Positions 45,697 to 55,413 of a stretch of DNA of 64,000 nucleotides are shown one piece after another. The stretch is from CAYQXJ01 sp964421565 (lineage in GTDB: Bacteria > Planctomycetota > Brocadiia > SM23-32). The stretch lies in NCBI GenBank assembly GCA_964421565.1, contig CAYQXJ010000011.1, forward strand, positions 1 through 64,000. The letters run 5' to 3'. Made by a program: the position numbers and the translations under genes. Each line of letters opens with the position of its first letter. Position 1 is the stretch's first letter. Under the pieces are notes generated by a model. That model worked only from the letters and a program-made list of their open reading frames with translations. It made no database searches and was not told where the DNA came from.

Positions 45697-46218
45697 ATGG
45701 ATCTGAAGGAGAGCATTCGCAGCATCCCCGACTTCCCGACCGCCGGCATCGTCTTCCGTGACATCACTACATTGCTTCAGAACCCGGCAGCCTTGCAGGA
45801 AGCGGTGGACAGGCTGGCAGAAGCATTCGCCGACGATAAGGTAGACCTGGTTGTCGCTCCGGAGGCCCGAGGGTTCATCTTCGGCGGTGTGGTCGCATAC
45901 CGGCTCAACGCGGGATTCGTGCCTGTCCGGAAGCCCGGCAAGCTGCCGGCCGAAACACTGGAGCGAACCTACGAGCTGGAGTATGGCACGGACACGCTTA
46001 CTTTGCACAGGGATGCGATCGAGTCGGGAGACCGCGTGCTCGTGCTGGACGATCTGCTCGCCACTGGTGGAACCATCCGCGCTTGCTGTGACCTCGTCGA
46101 GGAACTTGGGGGCGAGGTCGTGGGCCTGGGTTTCCTCATTGAGCTCAGCTTCCTTAAGGGCCGCGACCTGCTCGGCGGCTACCGCGTCGTCAGCCTGATC
46201 GACTACGAGAGCGAGTGA
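45697..46218 (+). CDS. apt: Adenine phosphoribosyltransferase
   Basis: 173 residues; adenine plus PRPP to AMP. PRPP loop VLVLDDLLATGGT, GIVFRDITTLL at the front, APEARGFIFGG and RKPGKLPAETLERTYELEYG blocks. AAAGGA precedes the ATG. It is a complete family-length protein 35 bases after the sigma gene. Confidence 0.95.
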   Translation: MDLKESIRSIPDFPTAGIVFRDITTLLQNPAALQEAVDRLAEAFADDKVDLVVAPEARGFIFGGVVAYRLNAGFVPVRKPGKLPAETLERTYELEYGTDTLTLHRDAIESGDRVLVLDDLLATGGTIRACCDLVEELGGEVVGLGFLIELSFLKGRDLLGGYRVVSLIDYESE

Positions 46219-46383
46219 GCGGTCGGGGAAGGTGGTAGCCAGCTTACGGCTAAACTGACCTGCTTTGTCACTCGCCGAGTTGCTGGTCAGGCCCCGCGCA
46301 GCTCTGGCTTCTCGCCGACATCCGGAAGCAAGAACGGTCGTCTTTGCCTCCGCGCCGGCCCCCACCGCCCTCGCTGGCCCGGG

Positions 46384-47235
46384 TCACTTCGGTAGTGCCC
46401 ACACGCGTCCGTCCTGGCGCACAAGGTGCAGCGGCAGGTCGAACGTGACCGACAGGTTCTCGGCTGTTAGCACATCGTCCTTCGTTCCCTGCACAATTGT
46501 CTCGCCTTCCCGCACCAGCAGCACGTGTGTGATGTTCGGCACTATTTCGTGCAGATGATGTGTCACCAGCACGTGCGGCACGTCGGGCCGCTTGCGGCAT
46601 TGCGCTTCCAGCTCCACCAGCAACTGCTCGCGACCTGCGATATCGAGGCCGGCGCACGGTTCATCCAGGATCACCAGTTCCGCCTGCGCCATCCAGGAGC
46701 GCCCGATCAGACAGCGCTGACGCTGGCCGGTAGACATGACGCCAAACTCCCGGTCGGCCAGCTCCTGGATGCGGAGCCGGCGCATGATGGCTTGCGCTTC
46801 GGCGAGGGCTGCCCCGTCCGGCCGCGCATAGAGCCCCAGCGACGCGTAACGGCCCGAGAGAACCATGCGCAGGCCCGTCGTGTGTGCGTAGTGCTTCAGC
46901 ATTTGGTCGTGGAGCGCCGCGCTCGCGAACGCCACCCGCTGGCGCACCCGAGGCAGCTCAATCTCGCTCATCCAGCCCTCCAGCAGGTATGTCCGGCCGG
47001 CACTGGAGGGCAGGTAGCCGGCGGCGATCATCATCAGCGTCGTCTTGCCGCTGCCGTTCGGGCCGAGCACCGCCCACTGCTCGCCGGCGCGCACCCGCCA
47101 GTCGATGGGCTTCAGTGGGCGCACGCCGTCGCGCTGGAAACTGACGCCTTCGAGCTGCAGCAGGGCGCGGGATTTGACATTCGCGGTGTCGTTCATGGCA
47201 CATGACATCGGATGGGGCACGATGTGACGACGCAT
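46384..47235 (-). CDS. ABC transporter ATP-binding protein (orphan)
   Basis: 283 residues. Walker A GPNGSGKTT, signature MSTGQRQR (LSGGQ-like), Walker B LVILDEPCAGLD, and the H-loop VTHHLHE. Sits alone without a permease or solute-binding gene, as for many ModF/YbbL-type or soluble ABC proteins. The first in-frame ATG 47235 has AGAGGAG close before it; 47208 and 47196 are alternatives. Confidence 0.85.
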   Translation of the reverse strand: MRRHIVPHPMSCAMNDTANVKSRALLQLEGVSFQRDGVRPLKPIDWRVRAGEQWAVLGPNGSGKTTLMMIAAGYLPSSAGRTYLLEGWMSEIELPRVRQRVAFASAALHDQMLKHYAHTTGLRMVLSGRYASLGLYARPDGAALAEAQAIMRRLRIQELADREFGVMSTGQRQRCLIGRSWMAQAELVILDEPCAGLDIAGREQLLVELEAQCRKRPDVPHVLVTHHLHEIVPNITHVLLVREGETIVQGTKDDVLTAENLSVTFDLPLHLVRQDGRVWALPK

Positions 47236-47569
47236 TCTCCTCTGCCTTCGCTACGCTTTCAAGCAGCGTGCCGGCAGGTGTGTTTTCCCAGCAGTGCGCT
47301 GAGGGCCAGGGCTAAGCCTGGGTGAACTTCTGAGCGAGCACGGCACCATGCAGATGACAATGGTCGAGGGGATGTCGGCTCACAGACACATTTGGCGACT
47401 GCCCAGCGCGTGCAAAGGCCGATGACGGAGTTGACGGTAGCAGGGGGGTGTGATATAAGGCCGTAACCTGAACCGGGCGGCGCGCTTGTGCCGACCTGGG
47501 GACGCCGAAGCTCCGTGAGAGGGGCCGGCGCAGACCCATCCGGACGCCATCACCGAAGGGACAAACACC
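47236..47569. other. Spacer with argG promoter
   Basis: No gene seen. It holds the argG promoter (47431-47459) and a small hairpin (CCAGG/CCTGG near 47306-47321). No ARG box or leader peptide is evident. Confidence 0.55.
47431..47459 (+). promoter_or_regulatory. argG promoter
   Basis: TTGACG at 47431-47436, 17 bases, TATAAG at 47454-47459. The leader to GTG 47570 is about 100 bases. Confidence 0.6.
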
Positions 47570-48826
47570 GTGGCCGAGAAGGGCAAAGTGGTTCTTGCAT
47601 ACTCCGGCGGGCTCGATACGTCCGTCGCTGTTCGCTGGATACAGGAAACTTACGACCTTGAGGTCATCACGCTGACCATAGACCTTGGCACCCATGAGGA
47701 TCTGGAATCGATCCGCCGGCGGGCGCTTGAGGTGGGTGCTGTGAAGGCGCTTGTGGTCGACGCGACGGACATCTTCATCGATTACTTCATCTGGCCGGCC
47801 CTTCAGGCGGGAGCGGTGTACGAGGGCGCCTATCCGCTCGCCACCGCACTGGGACGCCCGCTGATCGCCAAGCTGTTAGTCGACACCGCGCACCAGCACG
47901 GCGCGAACGCGGTTGCTCACGGCTGCACGGGCAAGGGCAATGACCAGGTCCGCTTTGACGTGGCGATAAAGACACTGGACCCCGACCTGCGGATCATCGC
48001 ACCGGCGCGCGAGTGGGGGATGACGCGAGAAGACGAAATCCGCTACGCCGCCGAACAGGGCATTCAGATCGACGTCACGAAGAAGAGCCCGTATTCGACC
48101 GACGAGAACATCTGGGGGCGCAGCATTGAGTGTGGCATCTTGGAGGACCCCTGGGTCGACCCCCCCGAGGAGGTCTACGCCTGGACGGTCAGTCCCGCGG
48201 AGGCGCCCGACGAGCCGCAGTCGGTCGAGATCGACTTCGAGAAGGGCATCCCCACTGCGCTGGACGGCAAGGCGATGGATGCGGCGGCCCTGATCGAGGA
48301 GTGCAATCGCCTCGCCGGGGAGCATGGCGTGGGTCGCATTGATCACATCGAGAACCGAGTGGTGGGCATCAAGAGCCGGGAAATCTACGAAGCCCCGGCG
48401 GCAACGTTGCTCTTCGCAGCGCACAAAGCACTGGAAGGCATGTGCATGACCCGGCCCGCCTTACGTTTCAAGGAGACGGTTGCAACGCAATACGCGGACA
48501 TGATCTACGACGGTCTCTGGTTCAGCAAGTTCCATCAGGACCTGGCGGCGTACGTGTTGAGCAGCCAGCAGGTTGTCAGCGGATCGGTGCGTATGAAGCT
48601 GATCAAGGGGCAGGCTGTTAAGGCCGGCGTGCGCAGCGAGATGGCCCTTTATCAGCGTGCCCTGGCGACTTATGATGAGGGTGACCGTTTCGACCACCGG
48701 GCAGCTCTCGGGTTCATTGCGCTTCACGGTCTGCCGACCCGTACCCAGGCGCGCGTCATGCGCACAGCACTGCCGGATGAGACCGTCACGCCGAAGCTGA
48801 ACCCACCCACACTAAGCCCGCAGTAG
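47570..48826 (+). CDS. argG: Argininosuccinate synthase
   Basis: 418 residues; citrulline plus aspartate and ATP to argininosuccinate in arginine synthesis. ATP loop AYSGGLDTSV, HGCTGKGNDQVRF, then the citrulline/aspartate-binding KKSPYSTDENIWGRSIE, and GKAMDAAALIEE. GTG start with AAGGGAC 7 bases before. No argH is adjacent; argB is at 62012. Confidence 0.97.
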   Translation: MAEKGKVVLAYSGGLDTSVAVRWIQETYDLEVITLTIDLGTHEDLESIRRRALEVGAVKALVVDATDIFIDYFIWPALQAGAVYEGAYPLATALGRPLIAKLLVDTAHQHGANAVAHGCTGKGNDQVRFDVAIKTLDPDLRIIAPAREWGMTREDEIRYAAEQGIQIDVTKKSPYSTDENIWGRSIECGILEDPWVDPPEEVYAWTVSPAEAPDEPQSVEIDFEKGIPTALDGKAMDAAALIEECNRLAGEHGVGRIDHIENRVVGIKSREIYEAPAATLLFAAHKALEGMCMTRPALRFKETVATQYADMIYDGLWFSKFHQDLAAYVLSSQQVVSGSVRMKLIKGQAVKAGVRSEMALYQRALATYDEGDRFDHRAALGFIALHGLPTRTQARVMRTALPDETVTPKLNPPTLSPQ

Positions 48827-48887
48827 GGACGCCGTGCCTTCGGGCCGCGCGTATGGTACCGAGATCAACACAGCAGGGGTGCAGAAG

Positions 48888-51659
48888 ATGGCAGAGCAGG
48901 GCAAGACGTGCTTAGTGGCGATGATCGGACTCGTAGCGGGGCTTATGGTTGCCTCGCCGGCGTGGGGCGCTTCCGTCTGGATTGAGGGCGAAGATGCGAA
49001 CATCTCAATGGTCCTGCGCGGTGAGAAGTATGAGAAGGTGAAGAAGTCCGAGCTATCGGCAGGGGACTGGATTCATCACTCCAGCTCGCAGCGGCAGGGC
49101 GTTGTGGACTACCGCTTCGACGCAGTGCGCGCCGGGGACTATGCATTCTGGCTGCGGGCCACACCGATCGCGGGAGCATTCACGTACCGTGTCAACTCGG
49201 GCGACTGGATGCCTGTGGACGTGAGCGAGGCGACCGACAGCACGAACATCGCTTCCGATGGTGCATCCGAGCAGGTTGTCATCTCCTGGCTGAACCTCGG
49301 CAATGTGCCACTGCGTGCAGGCTCCAACAAGATCGTATTCCGCATATCTGGCGACGAGAACAACAAGGGCGCGATCGACGCCCTCATGTTCACTACCGAT
49401 GACCTGACGCCCGTTGGAAAGGACCGACCGGAAGGCATGGCCGAGCAGTTGCCCGTCCCGCCCAGCCCCCAGGGGACGTGGGCTTTCCAGCCAGGGGTCG
49501 ATACCTATAGTCCGAATGCGCTGCTCGACCTGCGCGACCTGAACGAACGCCAGGCCGGTGAACACGGCTTCATCCAGCGGTCTGAGGATGGCGCGGACTT
49601 CTTGCGGGGCGACGGCGAACCGATCCGCTTCTGGGCGGCCAATACGGGCATCTGGTCTGCCGAGGACCCGCGGCTGATGGATGACCATGCCCGCTTCCTC
49701 GCCAAGCGTGGGGTGAACATGGTACGCTGGCATGGCAACATCACGCCCAAGAAAGAGGGCGCGACGATGACCGACTTCGATGCCGTTGCGCGCGAACGGC
49801 TCTGGCGTGGCGTGGCCGCTTTCAAGAAAGCGGGCATCTATGTCACGGCCTCCCCGTACTGGTCCAACTCCTGCAACCCACAGCCTCATTGGCCGGTGCC
49901 TCGTCGCGGCGGGAAGGACATGCACGCGTTGCTGTTCTTTGATCCCGTGCTGCAGGACGCCTATAAGGGCTGGCTGCGGGCCATATACGATCCCATCAAC
50001 CCGCATACAGGCGTTGCGCTGAAGGACGAACCCGCCATCGCTGTCATCCAGTTGCAGAACGAGGACTCGCTGCTGTTCTGGACAATCAACAACCTGAAGG
50101 GGCAGGACCTGGACGTCGCGAGCAGGCAGTACAGCGAATGGTTGGCGGAGAAGTACGGCTCTTTGGCAGAGGCGCAGCAGACCTGGCAAAGAGCGCAGGT
50201 GCAGGGAGACGATCCGGCACGCGGGCTGATGCGCTTCTATAACATATGGGAGATGACGCAGCCGCAGCAGGCCGGCAGTGGGAAAGACATGCGTCTCTCG
50301 GACCAACTGCAGTTCTGGACCGAGACTATGCACGAGTTTAACAGTGAGATTGAACGTTTCCTCCGGGATGAAGTCGGCTGTCGCCAGCTCATCAACGCGG
50401 GCAACTGGAAGACGGCCGACCCTGTGCGGCTCGAGGATTGCGAGCGCTACTCCTACACCGCGAATCAGGTCATCGCCGTCAACCGCTACGTTGGAGACAC
50501 CCACCTGGGCGAGCATCGCGGATGGGCCATCGTCAACGGCGACCGGTTTGAGGACCGCTCTGTCCTTATCCGCCCGCACATGCTGGCAACCAATGTGAAA
50601 CAACCGGTCGGTTATCCGTTCATTATTACCGAGAGCAGTTGGGTCCCACCGCTCAGCTATCAGTCTGAGGGCCCGTTCCTCATCAGTGTCTTCAAGTCAT
50701 TGACCGGCGTGGACTCTTACTACTGGTTCAGCTTCGGCGCCCAGGCGACCCGTAGGCCGCAGTGGCCGAACTCACCTCACGCACAGTGGCGCCAACCCTC
50801 TTCGGCCAACGGCTACCTGCCCTCGATCGGCAAGTGGACGGCGGATACGCCCGAGGTTCTGGGTAACTTCCCGGCCGCGGCACTCATGTTCCGCAAGGGT
50901 TACGTGGAGCGGGGGGAGACGGTTGTGCGGGAGAACCGGCAACTGCAAGATATGTGGGACCGCCGCGTGCCCATCATCGCCGAGACTGCCAGTTACGATC
51001 CGAACCGCGACCGGGGCGACTATGCGCCCGAGTCCAGTGTCAAGGCCGACGTCAATCGACTGGCTTTCCTGGTCGGTCCCGTTGAAGTGGATTACGATGC
51101 CGACCCGGCGGGCACTCGGGTTGTGGACCTGGCACCTTACATCGACGAACGCAGCCGCACCGTGCGTTCGGTTACTGGCCAAGTGCGGTGGGACTACGGT
51201 CGCGGTATCTGCACCGTGAACGCGCCGAAGGCCCAGGGGGTAACGGGATTCCTCAATCGCATCGGAACCTTCGAGCTGGACGATGTGACGATCGTCTCCG
51301 GCAACGACTATGCGACGGTACTCCTGGTATCTATGGACGATAAGCCATTGAACGAATCGGGGAGGATACTTGTGCAGGTCGGCACGCGCACTCGCCCGAC
51401 CGGTTGGCGCGAGCGGCCCGTGAAGTGGGAGGACGACGAGGGCAACGTGCACGAGGGGTTTGAGGTGGTGGATTTCGGGCGGGCCCCCTGGCAGGTCATC
51501 CCCAACAGCGTCTCGCTGGCCCTGGCTAACTCAACAGTGACCACCGCCACCGCCGTTGGCATGAATGGGATGGCGCGCGGGGAGGTTCGGGTGGACCGCA
51601 GCGGGGACAGGATCAGCTTCGTCATGCGGCCGGATGTGAAGTACGTTGTCCTCCAATAG
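48888..51659 (+). CDS. Large secreted clan GH-A-like glycoside hydrolase (paralogue)
   Basis: 923 residues; clear relative of the gene at 10110 (shared HARFLAKRGVNMVR, YDPINPHTGV, LQNEDSLLF, PFIITESSWVPPLSYQ). Signal peptide to about VASPAWG-A, CBM-like front (WIEGEDAN), barrel with a probable acid/base Glu in LQNED and nucleophile Glu in PFIITES, beta C-terminus. It lacks the charged helical insert of its paralogue, so its active site opening may differ. Start ATG 48888 has AGGGG upstream; the longer frame to 48834 would overlap the argG spacer. It stands alone between argG and mutL, away from the glycan locus. Confidence 0.78.
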   Translation: MAEQGKTCLVAMIGLVAGLMVASPAWGASVWIEGEDANISMVLRGEKYEKVKKSELSAGDWIHHSSSQRQGVVDYRFDAVRAGDYAFWLRATPIAGAFTYRVNSGDWMPVDVSEATDSTNIASDGASEQVVISWLNLGNVPLRAGSNKIVFRISGDENNKGAIDALMFTTDDLTPVGKDRPEGMAEQLPVPPSPQGTWAFQPGVDTYSPNALLDLRDLNERQAGEHGFIQRSEDGADFLRGDGEPIRFWAANTGIWSAEDPRLMDDHARFLAKRGVNMVRWHGNITPKKEGATMTDFDAVARERLWRGVAAFKKAGIYVTASPYWSNSCNPQPHWPVPRRGGKDMHALLFFDPVLQDAYKGWLRAIYDPINPHTGVALKDEPAIAVIQLQNEDSLLFWTINNLKGQDLDVASRQYSEWLAEKYGSLAEAQQTWQRAQVQGDDPARGLMRFYNIWEMTQPQQAGSGKDMRLSDQLQFWTETMHEFNSEIERFLRDEVGCRQLINAGNWKTADPVRLEDCERYSYTANQVIAVNRYVGDTHLGEHRGWAIVNGDRFEDRSVLIRPHMLATNVKQPVGYPFIITESSWVPPLSYQSEGPFLISVFKSLTGVDSYYWFSFGAQATRRPQWPNSPHAQWRQPSSANGYLPSIGKWTADTPEVLGNFPAAALMFRKGYVERGETVVRENRQLQDMWDRRVPIIAETASYDPNRDRGDYAPESSVKADVNRLAFLVGPVEVDYDADPAGTRVVDLAPYIDERSRTVRSVTGQVRWDYGRGICTVNAPKAQGVTGFLNRIGTFELDDVTIVSGNDYATVLLVSMDDKPLNESGRILVQVGTRTRPTGWRERPVKWEDDEGNVHEGFEVVDFGRAPWQVIPNSVSLALANSTVTTATAVGMNGMARGEVRVDRSGDRISFVMRPDVKYVVLQ

Positions 51660-51720
51660 CTGGTCGAGAGTCGGCTGAGGCGTGGCGCACCGACGCCCAT
51701 TTGGTTAGACTGAGGGTGCG

Positions 51721-53466
51721 ATGAGTATCCGCATCCTGCCCAGCACGCTAACCAACAAGATCGCCGCAGGCGAGGTGATCGAGCGCCCGGCATCCGTGGT
51801 GAAGGAACTGGTGGAGAACTCCCTTGACGCCGGCGCCGCTCGGGTCGAGGTCCAGCTTGAGGAAGCGGGTGCTTCACTCATCCGGGTTGTGGACGACGGT
51901 TGTGGCATGACAGCCGACGACCTTGCCCTTGCCTTCGCAGGCCACGCCACCAGCAAGCTGGCCGAAGAAGAAGACCTGTTCAGTATCACCACCATGGGTT
52001 TTCGGGGCGAAGCCCTGGCCAGCATCGGGGCGGTGAGTGACGCTCGCATCGTTTCGCGCACGTCAGACAGCGACTGCGGGCACGAGGTGCGCATGGAGGC
52101 CGGGGTGATTAGCCCGGTCAAAGCGTGCGGCGCGCCGGTCGGCACGCAGGTTGAAGTGCGCAAGCTCTTCCATAATGTGCCCGTGCGCAAGAAGTTCCTG
52201 AAGACTGTAGCCACAGAGATGGCCCACATCACGGAGTCGCTCACGCGGCTGGCCTTGGCGCGTTGTGATGTCCATTTTGTGCTGGAACACAATGGGCGCA
52301 ATGTTTTCAACCTGCCCCCTGCCGAAGACCGCGCGCAGAGAATAGGCGAGTTTTTCGGCCGCGAGATCGCCGAGAGCCTGCAGCCCCTGAGGCGCCGCGA
52401 TGAGGATATGGAGATCCAGGGGTACCTGCTCCCGCCCACTGTCAGTCGCCGCAACACGAAGATGCAGTACACCTGGGTCAATGGGCGCTACGTGCGCAAT
52501 GCCACGGTGATGCATGCCATCGCCCAGGGATATGAAGGAGTCATGCTGTCGGGCCGCCGACCCGTCTGTTTCCTGTTCCTACGAACCGGCCCTGGTTCCG
52601 TCGACGTCAACGTGCACCCCACGAAACTGGAGATACGGTTCCGCGACAGCCGCCAGGTGCACAGCCGGTTGCTGGCGGCTATACGGGATTGCCTGCGCGA
52701 AGCCAAGATCACCCCGCAGGTTGCGCTGGAGCCTGGGAACAGCGAGGCGCAGCAGTCCATTCGGCAAGCCATCGGCGATTTCTTTGCCGGGCGGAGTGCG
52801 AACGTCACCTCGGTTGACAGGCCCTGGCGGCGGGGCGGGGGGCGCGGGTTCACGGAACCCATGGAGCGAGTGGAGGGCGGTGAAGTGCGCATCCGCCGGG
52901 GCGGGTGCATGCAGGTGCTCGACAGCTACATTGTTGAGGAAACTCCCGACGGGCTGAACCTCATCGACCAGCATGCCCTGCATGAGCGCGTTCTCTACAA
53001 CCGCATCGTGCGACGACTGGAAGAGGGCGGACTCGCCCGCCAGCAACTACTGGTGCCGGAGCTCGTGGAACTGCCGCGCGGCGAGTTTTATGCAGTGATG
53101 GGATTGCAGGAGGAGCTGGGACGATTCGGGCTGGAGATCGAAGCCTTTGGTGAGCAGACGGTTGTTGTGCGCTCCTTTCCCCAGATCCTGAAGGAGTTCG
53201 ATGGTCGGGAGTTCTTCCGGGACTTGCTCGAAGAACTGGAGGGTCCAGACGGCGCACGTAAGGTGGATGGCCGGCTGGAGAGAATCGTACGGATGATGGC
53301 CTGCAAGGGCGCGGTGAAGGCCGGGCAGCGGTTGAGTCCCCGGCAGATCCAGGAACTGCTGGAGGCCCGTGACAGTGCTGGCGAGACGGCTACCTGCCCT
53401 CACGGCCGGCCAACCACGATCGAACTGACCTCGGATCAGCTTGCCCGTCAGTTTCACAGGACATGA
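51721..53466 (+). CDS. mutL: DNA mismatch repair protein MutL
   Basis: 581 residues. GHKL ATPase: NKIAAGEVIERPASVVKELVENSLDAGA in parts, DDGCGM, TMGFRGEALASIG. C-terminal endonuclease motifs: DQHALHERVLYN, ACKGAVKAGQ, and CPHGRPT. The usual final Glu of DQHAxxExxxxE is Asn, but the other nuclease residues are present. It is a nicking-type MutL as in bacteria without MutH. mutS is not in the window. Confidence 0.95.
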   Translation: MSIRILPSTLTNKIAAGEVIERPASVVKELVENSLDAGAARVEVQLEEAGASLIRVVDDGCGMTADDLALAFAGHATSKLAEEEDLFSITTMGFRGEALASIGAVSDARIVSRTSDSDCGHEVRMEAGVISPVKACGAPVGTQVEVRKLFHNVPVRKKFLKTVATEMAHITESLTRLALARCDVHFVLEHNGRNVFNLPPAEDRAQRIGEFFGREIAESLQPLRRRDEDMEIQGYLLPPTVSRRNTKMQYTWVNGRYVRNATVMHAIAQGYEGVMLSGRRPVCFLFLRTGPGSVDVNVHPTKLEIRFRDSRQVHSRLLAAIRDCLREAKITPQVALEPGNSEAQQSIRQAIGDFFAGRSANVTSVDRPWRRGGGRGFTEPMERVEGGEVRIRRGGCMQVLDSYIVEETPDGLNLIDQHALHERVLYNRIVRRLEEGGLARQQLLVPELVELPRGEFYAVMGLQEELGRFGLEIEAFGEQTVVVRSFPQILKEFDGREFFRDLLEELEGPDGARKVDGRLERIVRMMACKGAVKAGQRLSPRQIQELLEARDSAGETATCPHGRPTTIELTSDQLARQFHRT

Positions 53467-53591
53467 CCATCGCGGCTTGGCTTCGGCAGGTAAGGACTAA
53501 ACGGCTGAACTTGCGGAAGCCCTCGCGAGGTGATTAGATACGGAAGCGAACGGTGAGCGCAAGAGGTGTCCCTGGTGGGTGGGGAGGCAGA

Positions 53592-54689
53592 ATGGAAACA
53601 ATTCACGTCCCACTCGGTGGCCGTTCGTATGACGTGCTGATCGACTTCGAGTTCCTGGCCGACTTCGGGGACGCCCTGAAGGAGCACGCGCTCGCGCGCG
53701 ACAACATTGCGATCTTCACCAGCCCCCGCATCGGGGATTACTATTACGAAGACGTGGCTGACTCATTGGGCGAGGCGCAGTTCCAGCACATTGGGCGATA
53801 CAATATCCCCGACGGCGAAGAGAACAAGACCCTGGAGAACTGGGAAGGGGCCGTGCGATGGCTGGCGCAGTTTGCTCCCGACCCTTCAATCCGTCCGACG
53901 GTGGCCGCCCTTGGAGGCGGGGTTGTCGGCGATATGGGCGGTTTCGCGGCAGCGGCGTTCCGCAGGGGTGTCCCCTATGTCCAGGTGCCCACAACATTGC
54001 TGGCGGCGGTGGACAGCAGTGTGGGGGGCAAGACTGCCGTCAACCTGCCTGAGGGCAAGAACCTGGTCGGCGCGTTCTACCAGCCCTCGCTTGTGTACAT
54101 GGATCTCGCCACGCTACGCACGCTGCCAGAGCGCGAGGTCCTCAGCGGCGTTGCCGAGATCATCAAACATGGGGCGATTCTCGACTCTGACCTGTTCCAA
54201 TTCCTGGAACACTCGATAGAGGAACTCGTGGCCCTCGATGCGGGGGCGCTCCTGCGTGTAGTGCCGACATGCGTGCAGCTCAAGGCAGAGGTCGTCGCCC
54301 AGGATGAGAGGGAACAGGCGGGGGTGCGCATCTGTCTGAATTTCGGCCATACGCTCGGGCACGCGGTGGAGAAGGCCGCCGAGGGGCGATTGACACATGG
54401 CGAGGCGGTGGCCGTGGGCATGGTGGCGGCGGGGCATATCTCCACTCGAGAGGGAATCTGCGAGGCAGAAGTAGGGCAGAGACTGGAGGAACTGATCGAA
54501 CGCGCCGGGTTGCCCACCCACGCCGAAGGCGTAGACCTGGAAGAAACGTTGCGCTACATGGAGCACGACAAGAAGTTCATCAGCGGACGCAACCGCTTCG
54601 TGCTGTTGAGTGACATCGGACAGTGGACGGAGCGCGAAGGAGTGCCCGCCGGCGTCGTACGTGCGGCGGCCGAATATGTGTTGCTCTGA
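53592..54689 (+). CDS. aroB: 3-dehydroquinate synthase
   Basis: 365 residues; second step of the shikimate pathway, NAD and Zn dependent. PDGEENKTLENW, VAALGGGVVGDMGGFAAA (NAD), VPTTLLAAVDSSVGGKTAVN, and zinc ligands E and H in GVAEIIKHG, NFGHTLGHAVE and HGEAVAVGM. ATG 53592 has GGGGAGG upstream. Confidence 0.96.
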   Translation: METIHVPLGGRSYDVLIDFEFLADFGDALKEHALARDNIAIFTSPRIGDYYYEDVADSLGEAQFQHIGRYNIPDGEENKTLENWEGAVRWLAQFAPDPSIRPTVAALGGGVVGDMGGFAAAAFRRGVPYVQVPTTLLAAVDSSVGGKTAVNLPEGKNLVGAFYQPSLVYMDLATLRTLPEREVLSGVAEIIKHGAILDSDLFQFLEHSIEELVALDAGALLRVVPTCVQLKAEVVAQDEREQAGVRICLNFGHTLGHAVEKAAEGRLTHGEAVAVGMVAAGHISTREGICEAEVGQRLEELIERAGLPTHAEGVDLEETLRYMEHDKKFISGRNRFVLLSDIGQWTEREGVPAGVVRAAAEYVLL

Positions 54690-54713
54690 ACTGACACGCT
54701 GAGGAGACTGCTT

Positions 54714-55037
54714 ATGATTACTATCCAGGACTTCAAGAAGGTTGAGCTGAAGGTTGGCAAGGTGGTTGCTGTGGAACCGCATCCGAACGCGGACAAACTG
54801 ATGATCATCCGCGCCGATGTTGGCGAGGACCGGCCACGCACGCTGGTGGCTGGCCTGGAGGACTACTACGGGCGCGATGAGCTGGACGGAAAGCTCATCG
54901 TCGTGCTGACGAACCTTGAGCCGGCCCAGCTGCGTGGCGTCAAAAGCGAGGGGATGCTGCTGGCAGCGCAGGATGGGGATAGAGTGGTGGTGATCACGGT
55001 GGATGAGCCGATTGCTCCGGGCTCGAAGGTCCTGTAG
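54714..55037 (+). CDS. tRNA-binding (OB-fold) domain protein
   Basis: 107 residues, one domain of the type at the C-terminus of methionyl-tRNA synthetase (also Arc1p/CsaA): FKKVELKVGKVVAVEPHPNADKL, TLVAGLEDYYG, LEPAQLRGVKSEGMLLAA. Stand-alone copies bind tRNA or act as chaperones. GAGGAG precedes the ATG. It follows aroB by 24 bases. Confidence 0.85.
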   Translation: MITIQDFKKVELKVGKVVAVEPHPNADKLMIIRADVGEDRPRTLVAGLEDYYGRDELDGKLIVVLTNLEPAQLRGVKSEGMLLAAQDGDRVVVITVDEPIAPGSKVL

Positions 55038-55413
55038 CGGGCCAGCGAGCGAAGAGCTCAGAACATCGCACCCCACGGCCAGTTGGTCAGCGTGCGCGGC
55101 ACGCATGTAGAACCCGTAGCATCCCCACCCCAGGTGTCACAAGGCTTGTGTGCAGAAACTGATGCGCAAATACTCGGCCGCGGAAAGGCCCTGCAGCCTG
55201 TGTTCAGACGGCACGGACTCGCAGCCCCTTGAGCCCTACCCGCTGCCTTGATTCCCGCATCCATTCCCCTCAGGGAGGTCCTTACTCCTCGGTGTCCGCC
55301 GCGCTATGCGGCTCCTAAGACCGAGTCAATGCGTGTGGCGGCTGCTGCGAGGCTCTTCTTGCGCGGGCCGCTACGAGGAGTATAATGTTGGGGGGTAGAG
55401 GTGACGGGGCTGG
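55038..55413. other. Spacer, promoter of archaemetzincin-like gene
   Basis: No gene seen. A GC hairpin (GCGTGC/GCACGC, 55090-55104) follows the tRNA-binding gene, and a promoter lies at 55359-55386. Confidence 0.55.
55359..55386 (+). promoter_or_regulatory. Promoter of the archaemetzincin-like gene
   Basis: TTGCGC at 55359-55364, 16 bases, TATAAT at 55381-55386. Confidence 0.6.
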
